Shown: positions 18,116-28,559 of the stretch, piece after piece | Layout: the number at the start of each line of letters is the position of its first letter | Position numbering within the stretch: the stretch's first letter is position 1 | NCBI RefSeq assembly: GCF_027563315.1 | Contig: NZ_JAMKBJ010000002.1 | Span: 248,001 to 312,000 of the forward strand | DNA: 64,000 bases | Reading direction: 5' to 3' | Source of the DNA: Paenisporosarcina quisquiliarum | GTDB taxonomy: Bacteria > Bacillota > Bacilli > Bacillales_A > Planococcaceae | The notes under the pieces: model-generated | What the model was told of the DNA's origin: nothing | Seen by the model: only the letters and a program-made list of their open reading frames with translations | Databases searched by the model: none | Position numbers and translations under genes: made by a program

Positions 18116-18485
18116 TTTGCCCTTTTTTCATTTTGGACCGAATCCATTTATAGACGATGGGCTTAAATAATTGTCTTGTCGGTGAAAACAAAAACAAAAA
18201 TCCAAACAAATCTGTAACAAAGCCTGGCGATAATAATAAAAGTCCACCCGCAAATACAAAAACAGCATTGACCATGGCATCTCCGGGAGCTTGGAAATTC
18301 TTCATTTGAATTTGGACATCCCGTATCGCTTTCAAACCTTGCTTTTTAGCCAGGAAAGCACCGAGTATACCCGTGCTAAGAATAATGATAATGGTAGGAA
18401 TCAAACCAAAAGTCTTACCAGACCACAACAATATCCCAATCTCCATTGCAGGAACTACGATAAAAATTAATGCCAGCCATTTCAT
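18102..18485 (-). CDS. fxsA: Cytoplasmic membrane protein FxsA
   Basis: 127 residues from MKWLALIFIV. The upstream ATG at 18494 touches the AAAGGGG site, so the second ATG, 9 nt from it, is preferred. It is a small polytopic protein with hydrophobic segments at about 4-22, 27-44 and 70-100, containing the conserved GGLLLLSPGFVTDLFG stretch. E. coli FxsA suppresses F-exclusion of phage T7; its native role is unknown. It lies beside ytvI and upstream of pyk, as in B. subtilis (ytzA). Confidence 0.87.
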   Translation of the reverse strand: MKWLALIFIVVPAMEIGILLWSGKTFGLIPTIIIILSTGILGAFLAKKQGLKAIRDVQIQMKNFQAPGDAMVNAVFVFAGGLLLLSPGFVTDLFGFLFLFSPTRQLFKPIVYKWIRSKMKKGQIIVM

Positions 18486-18530
18486 TCCGAACATCCCCTT
18501 TATTTTTCTATCTTCAACACATACAATATG

Positions 18531-18563
18531 AAAAAAATGGCCCCAACACTCCAGTGTTGAGGC
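18531..18563 (-). terminator. Terminator after pyk (bidirectional structure)
   Basis: An 11-bp stem with one G-T pair (arms 18540-18550 and 18553-18563, core CAACACT) has seven T on the minus strand and seven T on the plus strand. It closes the pfkA-pyk unit. Confidence 0.85.
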
Positions 18564-18583
18564 TTTTTTTATGAAAGGTTCAC

Positions 18584-20344
18584 TTACAGAACGCTCGCAT
18601 GTCCATGATAGATAACACCAGATTCTGCATCCATCGTGACATCCTGACCACTTTCGATCAATTTAGTAGCATCTTTAACTCCAACGATTACTGGAATCCC
18701 AAGACTCAAGCCCACTACAGCCGCATGACTTGTTAAGCCACCTTCTTCCGTAATAAGCCCTGCACATTTTTGAATGGCCGGCATCATATCGCGGTCAGAA
18801 CCGATGGTAACGATAATAGAATCAGTTGTATCAATATTCTCTAAGTCATAAGCATTATTTGCCACGACAGTCTGTCCGAATGCAACCGATTTCCCAATAC
18901 CTTGTCCTTTTGCAACGATATCGCCAATTACGTGTACTTTCATCAAGTTAGTTGTACCGGCTTCGCCAACAGGTACACCTGCCGTAATAATGACAAGATC
19001 ACCATGTTTAACGTAATTATGTTTTAAACTTTCTTCAACTGAAAGATCAAGAATTTCATCTGTTGACCCTACTTTTTCACCGACAATCGGATAAACACCC
19101 CATACGAGAGTCAATTTACGTGAAGGTCGTTCAGTTGAAGTAACAGCTATGATTGATGCACCTTGACGATACTTTGAAATCATTTTCGCAGTATGACCAC
19201 TTTCAGTAGGAGCGATAATCGCTTTAGCTTTCAAATTTATAGAGGTATGAGCAACAGCCTGACCAATTGCATCTGTCATCGTTACTTCTTTGCTTTTACT
19301 CTTAGCAGAAACAATTGCACGATAATCCAATGCATCTTCCGTGCGAATTGCAATTTTATCCATCGTTTTTACTGATTCTACTGGGTACATTCCAGCTGCT
19401 GTTTCACCTGATAGCATAATTGCATCTGTACCATCAAAGATTGCGTTGGCTACATCACTCGCTTCGGCACGTGTTGGACGAGGATTGCGTTGCATAGAAT
19501 CCAGCATCTGTGTTGCAGTAATGACAGGTTTACCTGCATCATTACATTTACCGATTAAGCTTTTTTGAACCAATGGCACTTCTTCGGCAGGAATTTCTAC
19601 GCCAAGATCTCCACGAGCGACCATCAACCCATCTGATACCAACAGGATGTCATCAATATTATCGACACCTTCCTGGTTCTCAATTTTCGGGATGATTTGA
19701 ATATGTCCACCATTATTTTTCTCGAGCAATTCACGAATTTCCATAACATCTTTTGCACGACGTACAAATGAAGCAGCAATAAAGTCAACGTCCTGTTCAA
19801 TCCCAAACAAAATATCCTGTGCATCTTTGTCCGTAATTCCTGGCAGTTGCACGGAAACACCTGGTACGTTTACACCTTTTTTGTTTTTCAACGTGCCAGC
19901 ATTATAAACAACGGTATGAATTAAACCTTCAGTTAAATCTACGCTAGATACACGAAGTTCGATTAATCCATCATCCAATAAAATAATAGAGCCTTCTCTT
20001 ACATCTTCAATCAAACGGTCGTACGTGATTGAAAACATATCTTTGTTCCCTAAAACTTCTGTCATTGAAATTGCTAACGCTTGACCTGACTCCAATTCAA
20101 TTGCATCGTTTTCCATTTGGTGAGTGCGGATTTCTGGACCTTTTGTATCCAAAAGAATACCGACGATTTTCCCAGTTTTTTTAGATGCTTCACGAATACG
20201 TTTAATGCGTTCTCCGTGTTCCTCATGATTTCCGTGCGAAAAATTCAAGCGAGCGACGTTCATACCTGCTTCGATTAATTTTTCCAGCATTTCTGGTGAT
20301 TCACTGGCAGGACCGATTGTACATACAATTTTTGTTTTTCTCAT
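18584..20344 (-). CDS. pyk: Pyruvate kinase with C-terminal PEP-utiliser domain
   Basis: 586 residues, the long Bacillus form. The TIM-barrel core starts [14 protein letters not shown], and the active-site block is IPKIENQEG. The substrate Thr lies in [11 protein letters not shown]. After the usual C-terminal domain, residues about 480-586 form an extra PEP-utilising 'swivel' domain with [19 protein letters not shown], which resembles the phosphohistidine domain of PPDK. The known reaction is PEP + ADP to pyruvate + ATP. It follows pfkA by 21 bp. Confidence 0.97.
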   Translation of the reverse strand: MRKTKIVCTIGPASESPEMLEKLIEAGMNVARLNFSHGNHEEHGERIKRIREASKKTGKIVGILLDTKGPEIRTHQMENDAIELESGQALAISMTEVLGNKDMFSITYDRLIEDVREGSIILLDDGLIELRVSSVDLTEGLIHTVVYNAGTLKNKKGVNVPGVSVQLPGITDKDAQDILFGIEQDVDFIAASFVRRAKDVMEIRELLEKNNGGHIQIIPKIENQEGVDNIDDILLVSDGLMVARGDLGVEIPAEEVPLVQKSLIGKCNDAGKPVITATQMLDSMQRNPRPTRAEASDVANAIFDGTDAIMLSGETAAGMYPVESVKTMDKIAIRTEDALDYRAIVSAKSKSKEVTMTDAIGQAVAHTSINLKAKAIIAPTESGHTAKMISKYRQGASIIAVTSTERPSRKLTLVWGVYPIVGEKVGSTDEILDLSVEESLKHNYVKHGDLVIITAGVPVGEAGTTNLMKVHVIGDIVAKGQGIGKSVAFGQTVVANNAYDLENIDTTDSIIVTIGSDRDMMPAIQKCAGLITEEGGLTSHAAVVGLSLGIPVIVGVKDATKLIESGQDVTMDAESGVIYHGHASVL

Positions 20345-20365
20345 TTTTATATCCTCTCCATTACA

Positions 20366-21352
<987 letters not shown>

Positions 21353-21390
21353 CTATTCACATTACCATGTTTGAACAGTTATTGTCAGTG

Positions 21391-21420
21391 AAAAAAAACA
21401 AGGATGCGTCATACGCATCC
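21391..21420 (-). terminator. Rho-independent terminator after accA
   Basis: GGATGCGT pairs with ACGCATCC across a CAT loop and is followed on the minus strand by eight T. It lies directly after the accA stop. Confidence 0.9.
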
Positions 21421-22374
21421 TCATTCTGCAAATTCACCAATGGATTTAAACTTCTCATAGCGATTGTTCACTAATTCCTCTTTACTCAGTTTGCTGAGTG
21501 TATCGATTGAACGTTGCAAAGCTTCTTTCATATAGATGGCTTGTTGCTTTGTATCGCGATGAGCTCCGCCAACGGCTTCTTGAATGATTTCATCGACAAT
21601 GCCCATTTGTTTTAGGTCAGGCGCGGTGATTTTCATTGCTTCCGCAGCTTGTTGTGCGAGTGATGAATCTTTCCATAAAATAGATGCTGCTCCTTCAGGT
21701 GAAATAACAGAGTATGTGGAGTTTTCTAGCATATGAACGTGATTCGCAACGCCTAGTGCGAGTGCGCCACCACTTCCCCCTTCACCGATTACCACACTGA
21801 TTACAGGAACTTTGAGGCCAGCCATTTCAACAAGGTTTCGGGCAATCGCTTCGCTTTGTCCACGTTCTTCCGCAGCTTTACCAGGATAAGCTCCTTTTGT
21901 ATCAATAAAACAGATAATCGGACGATTGAACTTTTCAGCTTGTTTCATCAATCGCAATGCTTTGCGGTAACCTTCAGGATGAGGCATTCCAAAATTTCGT
22001 CGAATATTTTCTTTCGTATCTTTGCCTCGTTGATGACCGATTACGGTTATCGGACAACCATTGAATGCGGCGATACCTCCGACTATGGCTTCATCATCTC
22101 CATACGAACGGTCACCATGAAGTTCAATGAAGTCTGTAAAAATTTCACGAATATAATCAAGAGTCGTTGGGCGTTCTGGATGTCTAGCAACCTGAACGCG
22201 GTCCCATGGTTGCATATTGTCATAAATATCTGTCTCCAGTTTTTGAAGACGATCTTCTAATTGTTGAATTTCAGTGGATAAATCAACGTCAGCATTAGAA
22301 GTGAAGTCTTTTAACTCAGTGATTTTATCACGTAATTGAATAACTGGTTCTTCAAAAGGAAGAGTTTTCACCAT
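21421..22374 (-). CDS. accA: Acetyl-CoA carboxylase carboxyltransferase subunit alpha
   Basis: 317 residues from [11 protein letters not shown] 7-codon extension is rejected because AAAGGAGG lies before this ATG. Together with AccD it transfers CO2 from carboxybiotin to acetyl-CoA, making malonyl-CoA. The crotonase-type core shows [18 protein letters not shown] and [14 protein letters not shown]. The accD stop is 1 nt before its start, so the 1:1 subunits are translationally coupled. Confidence 0.96.
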   Translation of the reverse strand: MVKTLPFEEPVIQLRDKITELKDFTSNADVDLSTEIQQLEDRLQKLETDIYDNMQPWDRVQVARHPERPTTLDYIREIFTDFIELHGDRSYGDDEAIVGGIAAFNGCPITVIGHQRGKDTKENIRRNFGMPHPEGYRKALRLMKQAEKFNRPIICFIDTKGAYPGKAAEERGQSEAIARNLVEMAGLKVPVISVVIGEGGSGGALALGVANHVHMLENSTYSVISPEGAASILWKDSSLAQQAAEAMKITAPDLKQMGIVDEIIQEAVGGAHRDTKQQAIYMKEALQRSIDTLSKLSKEELVNNRYEKFKSIGEFAE

Positions 22375-22375
22375 A

Positions 22376-23236
22376 TTAATTGCCTCCTTTCGCATGAAGC
22401 TTTACAAGTGTGGATACGGTTTCTTTCATCGAAGAACGGTGGACTACTGCATCCAGCTGTCCATGTGCCAATAAGAACTCGGCCGTCTGGAAGTTTTCTG
22501 GTAGTTTTTCCCGTACAGTTTGTTCAATAACACGACGGCCTGCAAAGCCAATCAATGCTTTTGGTTCAGCTAAATTGATATCACCAATAGAAGCGAAACT
22601 TGCTGAAACCCCTCCTGTAGTTGGATGAGTCAGAATTGAAATAAATAGTTGTCCTCTTTCACTATGACGATTTAGTGCCACGCTTGTTTTCGCCATTTGC
22701 ATTAGTGAAAGCACTCCTTCTTGCATGCGTGCTCCACCGCTGGCAGTAAAAATAATGAAAGGTACTTCTTGCTTCGTCGCTTCTTCAACGGCGCGAGTAA
22801 TTTTTTCACCAACCACTGACCCCATCGAACCCATTCGGAAATGTGCATCCATAATAGCTACCACAACTTTGCGTCCATTTACTAATCCAGTCCCAGTAAG
22901 GACCGCTTCATTTAAGCCGGTTTTCTCACTATCTGACTTAATTTTATCCGTATATCCTGGAAAATTAAGTGGATTGACAGTACTTAAATGATCGTCCATT
23001 GATACAAATGTGTCCTCATCGATAAAAATAGACACACGTTCATAAGCCGTCATTTTGTAATGATGATCACAAGCCGGACAAACTTTTTTGTTTTTGATTA
23101 AGTCTTTCGTCAAACCGATATGTTTGCATTCCGGACATTTTGTCATAATGCCTTCTGGAACATCTGTTTTTGATGCATTTGATGGAATCGTCGCGTATTT
23201 GTTTTTACGATTTCTTGAAAAGATTTCTCGTATCAT
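22376..23236 (-). CDS. accD: Acetyl-CoA carboxylase carboxyltransferase subunit beta
   Basis: 286 residues from MIREIFSRN. The start is fixed by the 4-bp ATGA overlap with the upstream GntR gene and by AAGGGAG. The N-terminal zinc ribbon is CPECKHIG ... CPACDHHY (about residues 34-58). The carboxyltransferase core has [19 protein letters not shown]. It forms the alpha2beta2 transferase with AccA. Confidence 0.96.
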   Translation of the reverse strand: MIREIFSRNRKNKYATIPSNASKTDVPEGIMTKCPECKHIGLTKDLIKNKKVCPACDHHYKMTAYERVSIFIDEDTFVSMDDHLSTVNPLNFPGYTDKIKSDSEKTGLNEAVLTGTGLVNGRKVVVAIMDAHFRMGSMGSVVGEKITRAVEEATKQEVPFIIFTASGGARMQEGVLSLMQMAKTSVALNRHSERGQLFISILTHPTTGGVSASFASIGDINLAEPKALIGFAGRRVIEQTVREKLPENFQTAEFLLAHGQLDAVVHRSSMKETVSTLVKLHAKGGN

Positions 23237-23880
23237 GTAGTCTCTCTCCCTTGTGTTAACCATTTAGTCCAAGCAGAATATGAGCGAATCGCCTGTTCAA
23301 TATCTCCATCCATAATGGCTGTCAATAATTGTTGAATAGCATGGTTTTCTTCATCTTCCGAGTGTCCTTGGTATGGTTCTTCTCCATATTGCTTTAAGAG
23401 AAACCACATTTTCAGGGACAAACGGTTATTACTTGATATCAAAATTTCTCGAATCAAATCTTCTCGTACAATGCTTCCATCTTCTTGTAATTGCTTGAGT
23501 AAACTCGCCCAAACCGGTAGTTGATTCAATACCGTTGATCCAGCCACAATGCGAATGGCTTCTTTTTCATGTATTTCACGTGTGATATGTACATCTTCTA
23601 TAGTTTTCGTATCTTGTAGAATAAATGTTGATAGTACTTCGACTAATTTGTGCTTGCGGAAATCTGTGAGAAACGTTCCTTCTCCACGTTTAGTTTCAAT
23701 TAAACCTAAAAGTTCCAGACTACGCAGCGCTTCACGAACGGTCGATCTCCCTACTTGAAGTCGTTCCGCTAATTCACGTTCTGATGGAAGTTTCCCTCCT
23801 GGTCGTATGTTTTCGGATTGAATAAGAAGTCGAAGTTCACGAACAATTTGCAAATACATTTTTGTCGTTTGATTTGTCAT
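23233..23880 (-). CDS. GntR/FadR-family transcriptional regulator of the accDA operon
   Basis: 215 residues from [10 protein letters not shown]. The frame is open 70 codons further, but that stretch covers the promoter and operator and is not coding. The N-terminal winged helix (about 10-75) contains the GntR signature [26 protein letters not shown]. The C-terminal part (about 85-215) is an all-helical ligand domain of FadR/FCD type, but shorter. It overlaps accD by 4 bp, so its signal is probably a fatty-acid or acyl-CoA cue; this is inference. A palindrome typical of this family lies in its own promoter. Confidence 0.85.
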   Translation of the reverse strand: MTNQTTKMYLQIVRELRLLIQSENIRPGGKLPSERELAERLQVGRSTVREALRSLELLGLIETKRGEGTFLTDFRKHKLVEVLSTFILQDTKTIEDVHITREIHEKEAIRIVAGSTVLNQLPVWASLLKQLQEDGSIVREDLIREILISSNNRLSLKMWFLLKQYGEEPYQGHSEDEENHAIQQLLTAIMDGDIEQAIRSYSAWTKWLTQGRETT

Positions 23881-23909
23881 AGCACGCCTCGACCTTCCAA
23901 ATTTTTCAA

Positions 23910-23924
23910 AGTGGTCTGACCACT
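23910..23924. promoter_or_regulatory. GntR-type operator in the gntR-accDA promoter
   Basis: AGTGGTCTGACCACT is a perfect 7+1+7 palindrome with the TGGTC/GACCA half-sites typical of FadR-subfamily GntR regulators. It starts 10 nt after the -10 element, so it covers the transcription start. Bound repressor would block initiation of gntR-accD-accA. Confidence 0.75.
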
Positions 23925-23934
23925 CAATGAACCT

Positions 23935-23963
23935 ATCATACAAAAAAATTGGCCGAGTTGCAA
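23935..23963 (-). promoter_or_regulatory. Promoter of the gntR-accDA operon
   Basis: The minus-strand -35 is TTGCAA (23958-23963), the spacer exactly 17 bp and the -10 TATGAT (23935-23940). It is placed directly before the palindromic operator. Confidence 0.75.
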
Positions 23964-24055
23964 TGGAAAATTCGAAAAAGACAAACGGAAAACAGCAGTT
24001 GCGGTAAGTACCTATCCACTTTGAAGAAATACGGGAAAATACCTGTTTAATCGAC

Positions 24056-24086
24056 AAAAAAGACCCAACAAAGGATTGTTGGGTCT
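24056..24086 (-). terminator. Rho-independent terminator after dnaE
   Basis: AGACCCAACA pairs with TGTTGGGTCT (10 bp, 6-base loop) and is followed on the minus strand by a T run. It begins within a few bases of the dnaE stop and isolates the downstream gntR operon. Confidence 0.92.
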
Positions 24087-24089
24087 TCA

Positions 24090-27000
24090 TTAAGACAGTT
24101 CTTTTAAATTTTTAACAATGATTTGTGGCTTACCTTGTCTCCACTCTATCATGCCTTCGATTTTTATGACATGCTGTTCTTTAATGACCAGATTATGATG
24201 TGCATAGTCTTTTGGGAATATGGTACACGAAATATCAGAGGTCTCATCTTGAACGGTAATGAATGCCATCGATTCACCTTTTTTGGTACGAATTCTACGA
24301 ATCTCTTCAATCATTCCGACAATGGCAACGGATTGGCCTGTACGTGCGTAACGGATTTCCTGAATTGAAGAAACTTGCAGTTGCAATTCTTTTTTCAAAC
24401 GTTCAACAGGGTGGTTGGACATGTATAATCCAAGTGTTTCACGTTCGAATTGTAGTTTCAGCAAGTCAGGCATGTCCGAGTTTTTCACGTACTTCGGCTT
24501 TCCGAACGTCGTGATGTCCCCGTCAAATAAATCCTGTTCTGAATTTGGTCTGACGAGTTCTGCGTATTGTACGGCTGCATCAAGTGTTGCAAGCAATGTC
24601 GCACGGTCTTGACCAAAATCATCAAGAGCACCAGCTTTAATCAACGGTTCAACTTGCTTCCGGGAGAATTGTTCTGCCGATAAACTGGCTGCCAGTTCAA
24701 AAATATCCTGCCAAAGTGGATGAGAGTTTTTGCGTTTTATCAATAAATCTTTTAAGAAAACATTGGAAACTCCTTTGACTGCCGATAATCCAAAACGGAT
24801 TGCACCATTTTCTACCCGGAACGTCAGTCCGCTTTTATGTATGGATGGTGGCAGGAGTTGAATGTTATGCTGTTTGACTTCCTGAATCAGTCGCATGATT
24901 TTTTCTTGATTTCCCATGGCAGCCGTCAATAATGAAGCGTAGAAGTAAGCCGGATATTGAACTTTTAAATAAGCCATCTGATAGGAAATCAAACTGTAGG
25001 CTACAGCATGACTTTTCGGAAAACCATAGTCCGCAAATCTGACAATTAGATCATATACTTCGTTTGCTTCTTGCTTGGTAAATTGATTTCTCTGTGCACG
25101 TTCTACAAAATGCTGACGCTGCTCATCTAGCACTTGTCGATTTTTCTTACTAACAGCACGTCTTAAAATATCCGATTCTCCAAAAGTAAAACCAGCCATT
25201 CTTGAAGAAATTTGCATGATTTGTTCTTGGTATACAATAACGCCGTAAGTTTCTTTTAAGATTGGCTCTAGCATGGGATGGACATATGTCGTTTTCTCTT
25301 CCATATGTTTCCTGCGTTTATATGTAGGAATATTATCCATCGGACCGGGACGGTATAAAGCGTTGACTGCCACAATATCCAGGAAATGAGTGGGTCGTAT
25401 ATCACGAAGAGCTTGTCTCATTCCATCTGATTCCAATTGGAAAACCCCGGTTGTATCCCCCGCTTGAAGTAGTTTAAACGTTCCTTCGTGATTTAAGGGG
25501 ATTTTTTCGAAATCGAGCCACTTGTTCTGATCGAACCAAATCATTGTGCGGATTCTTTCCAGAATGGTCAAATTTCTTAATCCTAGAAAATCCATTTTCA
25601 GTAACCCGCTCTGTTCCACTTCTTTCATTGGCCACTGGGTTAAATAAATGCCGTCCTGTCCTTCTTCAATTGGCAGAAGCTCGACTAGGGGAACAGGTGA
25701 TAAGACCACGCCTGCTGCATGGGTCGATGCATTTCTCGGCAACCCTTCCAGCTCTTTAACAGTAGCGAACCACTTTTGATGTGCATGATCCATCTCAATC
25801 CATTTTTTCAGATTCTCAGAGCTGTTCACTGCTTCTTCAAATGAAATGCCGGGTTTATTCGGAAGTTGTTTGGATATCATCTCGAGAACAGAACTATCAA
25901 ACCCAAAGACGCGTGCTACATCTCTGGCCGCTGCCTTTGCAGTCAATGTACCAAAGGTGACTATTTGAGCTACATGGGTGCTGCCATATTTTTTTGCCAC
26001 ATACTGAATGACTTCCTGACGGCGATGGTCAGCAAAATCAATATCAATATCGGGCATCGTAATTCGTTCCGGATTTAAGAAACGTTCGAATAACAGACCA
26101 TACTCCAAGGGATCGACATGAGTAATGTATAACGAATACGCGACAAGGGAGCTTGCAGAAGAGCCACGGCCGGGACCTGTCAAAATTTGATTATTTTTCG
26201 CGTACTCCATAAAGTCAGCCACAATTAAAAAATAATCGGCATAACCCATTTGATTAATCACGTTTAGTTCCATCTCAAGTCTTTTTTTATACGGTTCATT
26301 GACTAATGACAAACGCTGTTGTAGTCCGGAGATACACTTTTCTCGCAAAACATCCTGCACCGAAACATTATCCGGTACTGGAAATTTCGGCATATGATAT
26401 TGATCCGTGACAAGTTCAACACGACAACGCTCAAGAAGTCTTGATGTTTCCTCCAACCACTCTGGCTGGTCCGCAAACCATTCAATCCATTGATCCCGAG
26501 TAGGCAAATAGTGATGCTCATGCTGAGGTTTAACCCGGTTAGAATCGCTAAGTTTTACTCCGTTTGCAATGGCTTGAGCCACTTCATAAGCAAATGCATC
26601 TTTTGAAGATACATAGTTTGCCTGATGAGTTGCCATTAACGAAATTTGCCTTTCTCTACATTTTGCAACAAAGGCACTTTCGTTATCAGAAATTAAACCG
26701 CCTGCTCGTTCAATTCCACCAAACAAACCAGAACCCATAATTTCTTTTAAAGCATTCAAGCTCGAATCAATTGTTTGCTTTGTTTCGAGTTTGGCTAGTG
26801 GGACAACCACCAGACAACCTTCTCTGTAGGCACGTAACCATTTGATTGGGAGAGCGGATAACCCTTTCACTTCCAGTGCACTACTGATTTTCAATAAGTT
26901 CTGGTACCCCAAGTTGTTTTTCGCATATAGCTGGACCTCTACGAGAGTCTCGTCCAATAGTTCAATATGACAAGTTAAACCAATGACGGGATTCAAACCC

Positions 27001-27167
27001 GCTTTCCTGACAGCCTGATAAAACGGCAACACACCGTATAAACGTCTATTTGTAAGAGCTACTGAAGACGCCTGTTGATCTTGAAGGAAAGGAATCAATG
27101 CTTCTAAGCGAATCGTACTATTTAGTAAATCAGCTGAAGTCCCTACTTGTGGATACACTGGATTCAT
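24090..27167 (-). CDS. dnaE: DNA polymerase III alpha subunit DnaE (Gram-positive DnaE type)
   Basis: 1,025 residues from MNPVYPQVG. The upstream GTG is rejected because GGGGGAAGGA lies before this ATG. The family is about 1,100 residues. In Bacillus DnaE extends RNA primers before handing over to PolC. The catalytic PDIDIDFADHRR is at about 369-380, and GPGRGSSASSLVAYSL and YQEQIMQIS are present. An OB domain lies near 925-1,000. The N-terminal PHP domain lacks metal ligands: where DnaE proteins usually have HxH and a TDH-type motif it has YPQVGTSADLL and TNRRLYG. There is no proofreading exonuclease domain. Confidence 0.95.
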   Translation of the reverse strand: MNPVYPQVGTSADLLNSTIRLEALIPFLQDQQASSVALTNRRLYGVLPFYQAVRKAGLNPVIGLTCHIELLDETLVEVQLYAKNNLGYQNLLKISSALEVKGLSALPIKWLRAYREGCLVVVPLAKLETKQTIDSSLNALKEIMGSGLFGGIERAGGLISDNESAFVAKCRERQISLMATHQANYVSSKDAFAYEVAQAIANGVKLSDSNRVKPQHEHHYLPTRDQWIEWFADQPEWLEETSRLLERCRVELVTDQYHMPKFPVPDNVSVQDVLREKCISGLQQRLSLVNEPYKKRLEMELNVINQMGYADYFLIVADFMEYAKNNQILTGPGRGSSASSLVAYSLYITHVDPLEYGLLFERFLNPERITMPDIDIDFADHRRQEVIQYVAKKYGSTHVAQIVTFGTLTAKAAARDVARVFGFDSSVLEMISKQLPNKPGISFEEAVNSSENLKKWIEMDHAHQKWFATVKELEGLPRNASTHAAGVVLSPVPLVELLPIEEGQDGIYLTQWPMKEVEQSGLLKMDFLGLRNLTILERIRTMIWFDQNKWLDFEKIPLNHEGTFKLLQAGDTTGVFQLESDGMRQALRDIRPTHFLDIVAVNALYRPGPMDNIPTYKRRKHMEEKTTYVHPMLEPILKETYGVIVYQEQIMQISSRMAGFTFGESDILRRAVSKKNRQVLDEQRQHFVERAQRNQFTKQEANEVYDLIVRFADYGFPKSHAVAYSLISYQMAYLKVQYPAYFYASLLTAAMGNQEKIMRLIQEVKQHNIQLLPPSIHKSGLTFRVENGAIRFGLSAVKGVSNVFLKDLLIKRKNSHPLWQDIFELAASLSAEQFSRKQVEPLIKAGALDDFGQDRATLLATLDAAVQYAELVRPNSEQDLFDGDITTFGKPKYVKNSDMPDLLKLQFERETLGLYMSNHPVERLKKELQLQVSSIQEIRYARTGQSVAIVGMIEEIRRIRTKKGESMAFITVQDETSDISCTIFPKDYAHHNLVIKEQHVIKIEGMIEWRQGKPQIIVKNLKELS

Positions 27168-27186
27168 TGTTCCTTCCCCCTCTTTC

Positions 27187-28122
27187 TTACTCACATAATG
27201 TGTTTAGTTTAGCGATAACTTCATCCGCATCTTTCCAGTTATAGACGGAAGCTCCTGAAGCAAGTGGATGCCCACCGCCACCATACTGTTTAGCTAGTTC
27301 ATTGATTACTGGACCTTTTGAACGCAGTCTAACGCGTATTTGATCTTCTTCTTCAATAAATATAATCCAAGCTTTGATTCCTTTTACATTGCCAAGCGAG
27401 CCAACCAATAACGACGTTTCGCTTGCAGTCACTCCAAATTCTCTCAACGTTTCTAGTGGTAATTTAACATAAGCGGCTCCATTTTCGTTCATCACGAAAT
27501 GTTGATAAATATGTCCTTGTAAATTCAATAAATTGCGTTCTACTTCGTACATTCCATTGAATAATTCGGTACGATCAAAATTGTATTTAATTAAATCACC
27601 AGCTGTGTCAAAAGTCTTTTGACTGGTGCTTGAAAACATAAATCGTCCAGTATCTCCGACGATGCCTGCAAATAGAACACGAGCACCATCGTCAGACAAT
27701 TGCCAATTCGCACTTGACTGACCTTCTTCGAATAAGTCATAGATCATTTCACTGGCAGAACTAGCTTGTGTATTTACCCATAATAAGTCACCGTAAGCGT
27801 CATCGTTCGGATGATGGTCAATCTTGATTAGAAATGCGCCTGATTTGTATCGTTGATCGTCGATGCGTTCTGTATTGGCTGTATCCGTAACGATAATTAG
27901 TGCGCCTTCAAATTGTGCGTCACTTACTTGATCAGGGTGAGCCAGGAAGCTTAACGTATCTTCATGTTCACCTGTTACGTAAATATTTTTATCCGGATAA
28001 CTTGCCTTCAATATTTCTTTCAACCCAAATGAAGATCCATATGCATCGGGATCTGGTCGTACATGCCGATGGATAATGATTGTTTCGTAAGCAGATATTG
28101 TGTCAATGATTTGACGTTTCAT
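27187..28122 (-). CDS. nrnA: Oligoribonuclease / pAp phosphatase NrnA (DHH/DHHA1)
   Basis: 311 residues (B. subtilis YtqI 313). The DHH domain shows HRHVRPDPDAYGS (18-30), TDTANTERID and the name motif DHHPNDD. The C-terminal DHHA1 domain has GGGGHPLASGAS. It degrades nanoRNA and dephosphorylates 3'-phosphoadenosine-5'-phosphate. It ends 19 bp before dnaE, as in the ytqI-dnaE arrangement of Bacillus. Confidence 0.94.
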   Translation of the reverse strand: MKRQIIDTISAYETIIIHRHVRPDPDAYGSSFGLKEILKASYPDKNIYVTGEHEDTLSFLAHPDQVSDAQFEGALIIVTDTANTERIDDQRYKSGAFLIKIDHHPNDDAYGDLLWVNTQASSASEMIYDLFEEGQSSANWQLSDDGARVLFAGIVGDTGRFMFSSTSQKTFDTAGDLIKYNFDRTELFNGMYEVERNLLNLQGHIYQHFVMNENGAAYVKLPLETLREFGVTASETSLLVGSLGNVKGIKAWIIFIEEEDQIRVRLRSKGPVINELAKQYGGGGHPLASGASVYNWKDADEVIAKLNTLCE

Positions 28123-28216
28123 GATTTTCCCTCCGACCTTTCGTGTATACCATTCGCAATTCTGTAAAAATGTCGATACAATAATGACAGTTTCATTTAT
28201 TAACAGGAGGTTTACG

Positions 28217-28525
28217 ATGATAAATGCTGTATTTATATTTCTGATTGTTGTTTCTTTTGCGTTTTATTTCTATTTTAAAACGAAGCAATTTCGCAGTGAG
28301 TTACCGATTGCCAAGAAATGGTATGCGAATCGTGCTTTAATAGCACTTGGCAGTTTGTTGTTTTTCTTCGGACTCAACCAATTATTTTTATTCCCGACTA
28401 CCTTAACGTATGTGATTTCCGGACTGTTTATCGTTATTGGATTGTTTACCATGATTAATTATTACCGCGTTGCCAAACACTACGGTCAATTTGTTGAAGA
28501 AGAATACAATCTGAACAAAAAGTGA
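28217..28525 (+). CDS. ytpI: YtpI family small membrane protein
   Basis: 102 residues from MINAVFIFLI with AGGAGG 10 nt upstream. The frame is open 32 codons further upstream, but without a ribosome binding site. Three hydrophobic segments (about 2-20, 38-55, 60-80) predict a polytopic membrane protein. A conserved Bacillus family of unknown function, found beside nrnA and ytoI also in B. subtilis. Confidence 0.85.
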   Translation: MINAVFIFLIVVSFAFYFYFKTKQFRSELPIAKKWYANRALIALGSLLFFFGLNQLFLFPTTLTYVISGLFIVIGLFTMINYYRVAKHYGQFVEEEYNLNKK

Positions 28526-28548
28526 TGCTTACTAGCATCACTTTTTTT
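28516..28548. terminator. Bidirectional terminator between ytpI and ytoI
   Basis: AGTGATGC / GCATCACT with loop TTACTA is flanked by A and T runs on both sides, so it can stop ytpI (plus) and ytoI (minus) transcripts. Confidence 0.9.
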
Positions 28549-28559
28549 ATGGGATAATC

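Noticed and set aside
23881-24090. N-terminal extension of the GntR regulator by 70 codons
   Set aside because: The stretch contains the promoter, operator and the dnaE terminator; the family starts at the internal ATG.
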